Source: Zoogloeaceae bacterium (lineage in GTDB: Bacteria > Pseudomonadota > Gammaproteobacteria > Burkholderiales > Rhodocyclaceae). Taken from it: 6,992 bases of DNA. This document shows positions 6,383 through 6,992 of the stretch, piece by piece. The stretch covers positions 1-6,992 of the forward strand of contig JAISLJ010000016.1 of assembly GCA_031290955.1 (NCBI GenBank). Direction: 5' to 3'. The notes under the pieces are model-generated. The model worked only from the letters and a program-made list of their open reading frames with translations, was not told the DNA's origin and ran no database searches. The number at the start of each line of letters is the position of its first letter. The stretch's first letter is position 1. Made by a program: the position numbers and the translations under genes.

Positions 6383-6992
6383 ATGACTGAAACCATCATC
6401 CACGACGCCCTCGTCCCCAATGAGGCCGAAACCATTTCCGAAACCGATCCGCGTTTCATCGCGCTCACCGATTTTGTGGCGGAATTCGGCGACGAACTGC
6501 TGGACGCCCTCAACACGGCCAATCCGCCGGTCTATGCCGGAATGCCCAGGGCGTACCGGCAGGCCGTGCTGGAAGGCTTCCGGCGCAGGCCGAGGTTGTC
6601 CATGCCGTCACTGAACTCCTCATCAACCAAGGGGAGCGCGCCGCGACCATCAACGCGGAGATGGGCACGGGCAAAACCTGCATGTCCATCGCAACCGCAG
6701 CAGTCCTGTACACCGAAGGCTACCGCCGTACCCTGGTCTTGTCGCCGCCGCATCTGGTCTACAAATGGCGGCGCGAAATCCTCGAAACCGTGCCAAGCGC
6801 CAAGGTCTGGGTGCTGAACGGCCCCGATACGCTGATGAAACTCCTGAAGCTGCGCGCGCAACTTGGCACGGTCACGACCGACGGCCCGGAATTCTTCATT
6901 CTGGGTCGGGTCAGGATGCGCATGGGCTTTCATTGGCGTCCGGCCTTCGCCCGACTTCGCAGGAAGACGGGGGAAACCGTCGGCGTCTGTCC
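6383..6992 (+). pseudogene. Helicase-like ATPase N-terminus, frameshifted, cut by window end
   Basis: Translation from ATG 6383 gives MTETIIHDALVPNEAE and about 65 sensible residues, then shifts into meaningless Arg/Ser/Pro-rich sequence ending at 6815-6817. From about 6586 the frame one base earlier carries a clear P-loop ATPase: QAEVVHAVTELL, Walker A INAEMGTGKT (GTGKT at 6664-6678), then motif-Ia-like LVLSPPHLVYKWRREI (from 6733) and PEFFILGRVRMRMGFHW. It stays open to the window edge. Adding one C to the CC at 6580-6581 restores a continuous GFPAQAEVV. The ATPase frame has no start before the Walker A, so it cannot be made separately by a normal start. This looks like a DEAD/DEAH or SNF2-like superfamily 2 helicase. 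I associate close forms with integrative conjugative elements, from memory. The frameshift may be a real inactivation or a sequencing error. Confidence 0.65.

Noticed and set aside
6575..6592. Programmed ribosomal frameshift in the helicase gene
   Set aside because: No X-XXY-YYZ slippery sequence or evident downstream stimulator. A lost C explains the offset more simply.

Overview
The window looks like a piece of a proteobacterial chromosome, most likely betaproteobacterial. The base composition is GC-rich. The class I fumarase begins and runs like the single-chain [4Fe-4S] fumarases of beta- and gammaproteobacteria, isocitrate lyase and malate synthase are of the E. coli AceA/AceB kind, and a UPF0114/YqhA membrane protein sits beside the fumarase. 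The taxonomic call is an inference from remembered family sequences, not from a search.

Layout. Bases 1-332 hold no convincing gene but carry an 18-bp perfect palindrome and a 12-bp one. At 333 a well-placed ribosome site and ATG open a short reading frame that meets a run of 15 cytosines (418-432). Just past the run, in a different frame, lies a good signal peptide or membrane anchor followed by an Ala/Pro/Ser-rich segment. With 14 or 17 cytosines the two halves join, so this is either a contingency (phase-variable) gene caught OFF, a decayed gene, or a homopolymer sequencing error. The block 613-5942 is a minus-strand set, read right to left: aceA (isocitrate lyase), aceB (malate synthase A), then after a 232-base gap yqhA and fumA. 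AceA splits isocitrate into succinate and glyoxylate and AceB condenses glyoxylate with acetyl-CoA to malate. Fumarase returns fumarate, formed from the succinate, to malate, so the cluster covers the glyoxylate bypass plus the TCA step that rejoins it. An intrinsic terminator closes fumA at 564-600.

Bases 5943-6382 are a non-coding or nearly non-coding divergent region. Next to aceA it holds a candidate promoter and a double palindrome placed as a repressor site would be. Farther right it holds a consensus TATAAT box and a roughly 150-base structured leader that ends in a GNRA-capped hairpin and seven T's, directly in front of a ribosome site. The leader feeds a plus-strand helicase-like ATPase gene (6383 to the window end) of a type I associate with integrative elements. 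That gene carries a one-base frameshift near 6580, ahead of its Walker A motif. The right edge may therefore be the start of an integrated element or its remnant.

The points most worth a second look are the C15 tract, the structured helicase leader, the aceA operator-like palindromes and the helicase frameshift. The two frame breaks both concern runs of C and could both be sequencing errors.
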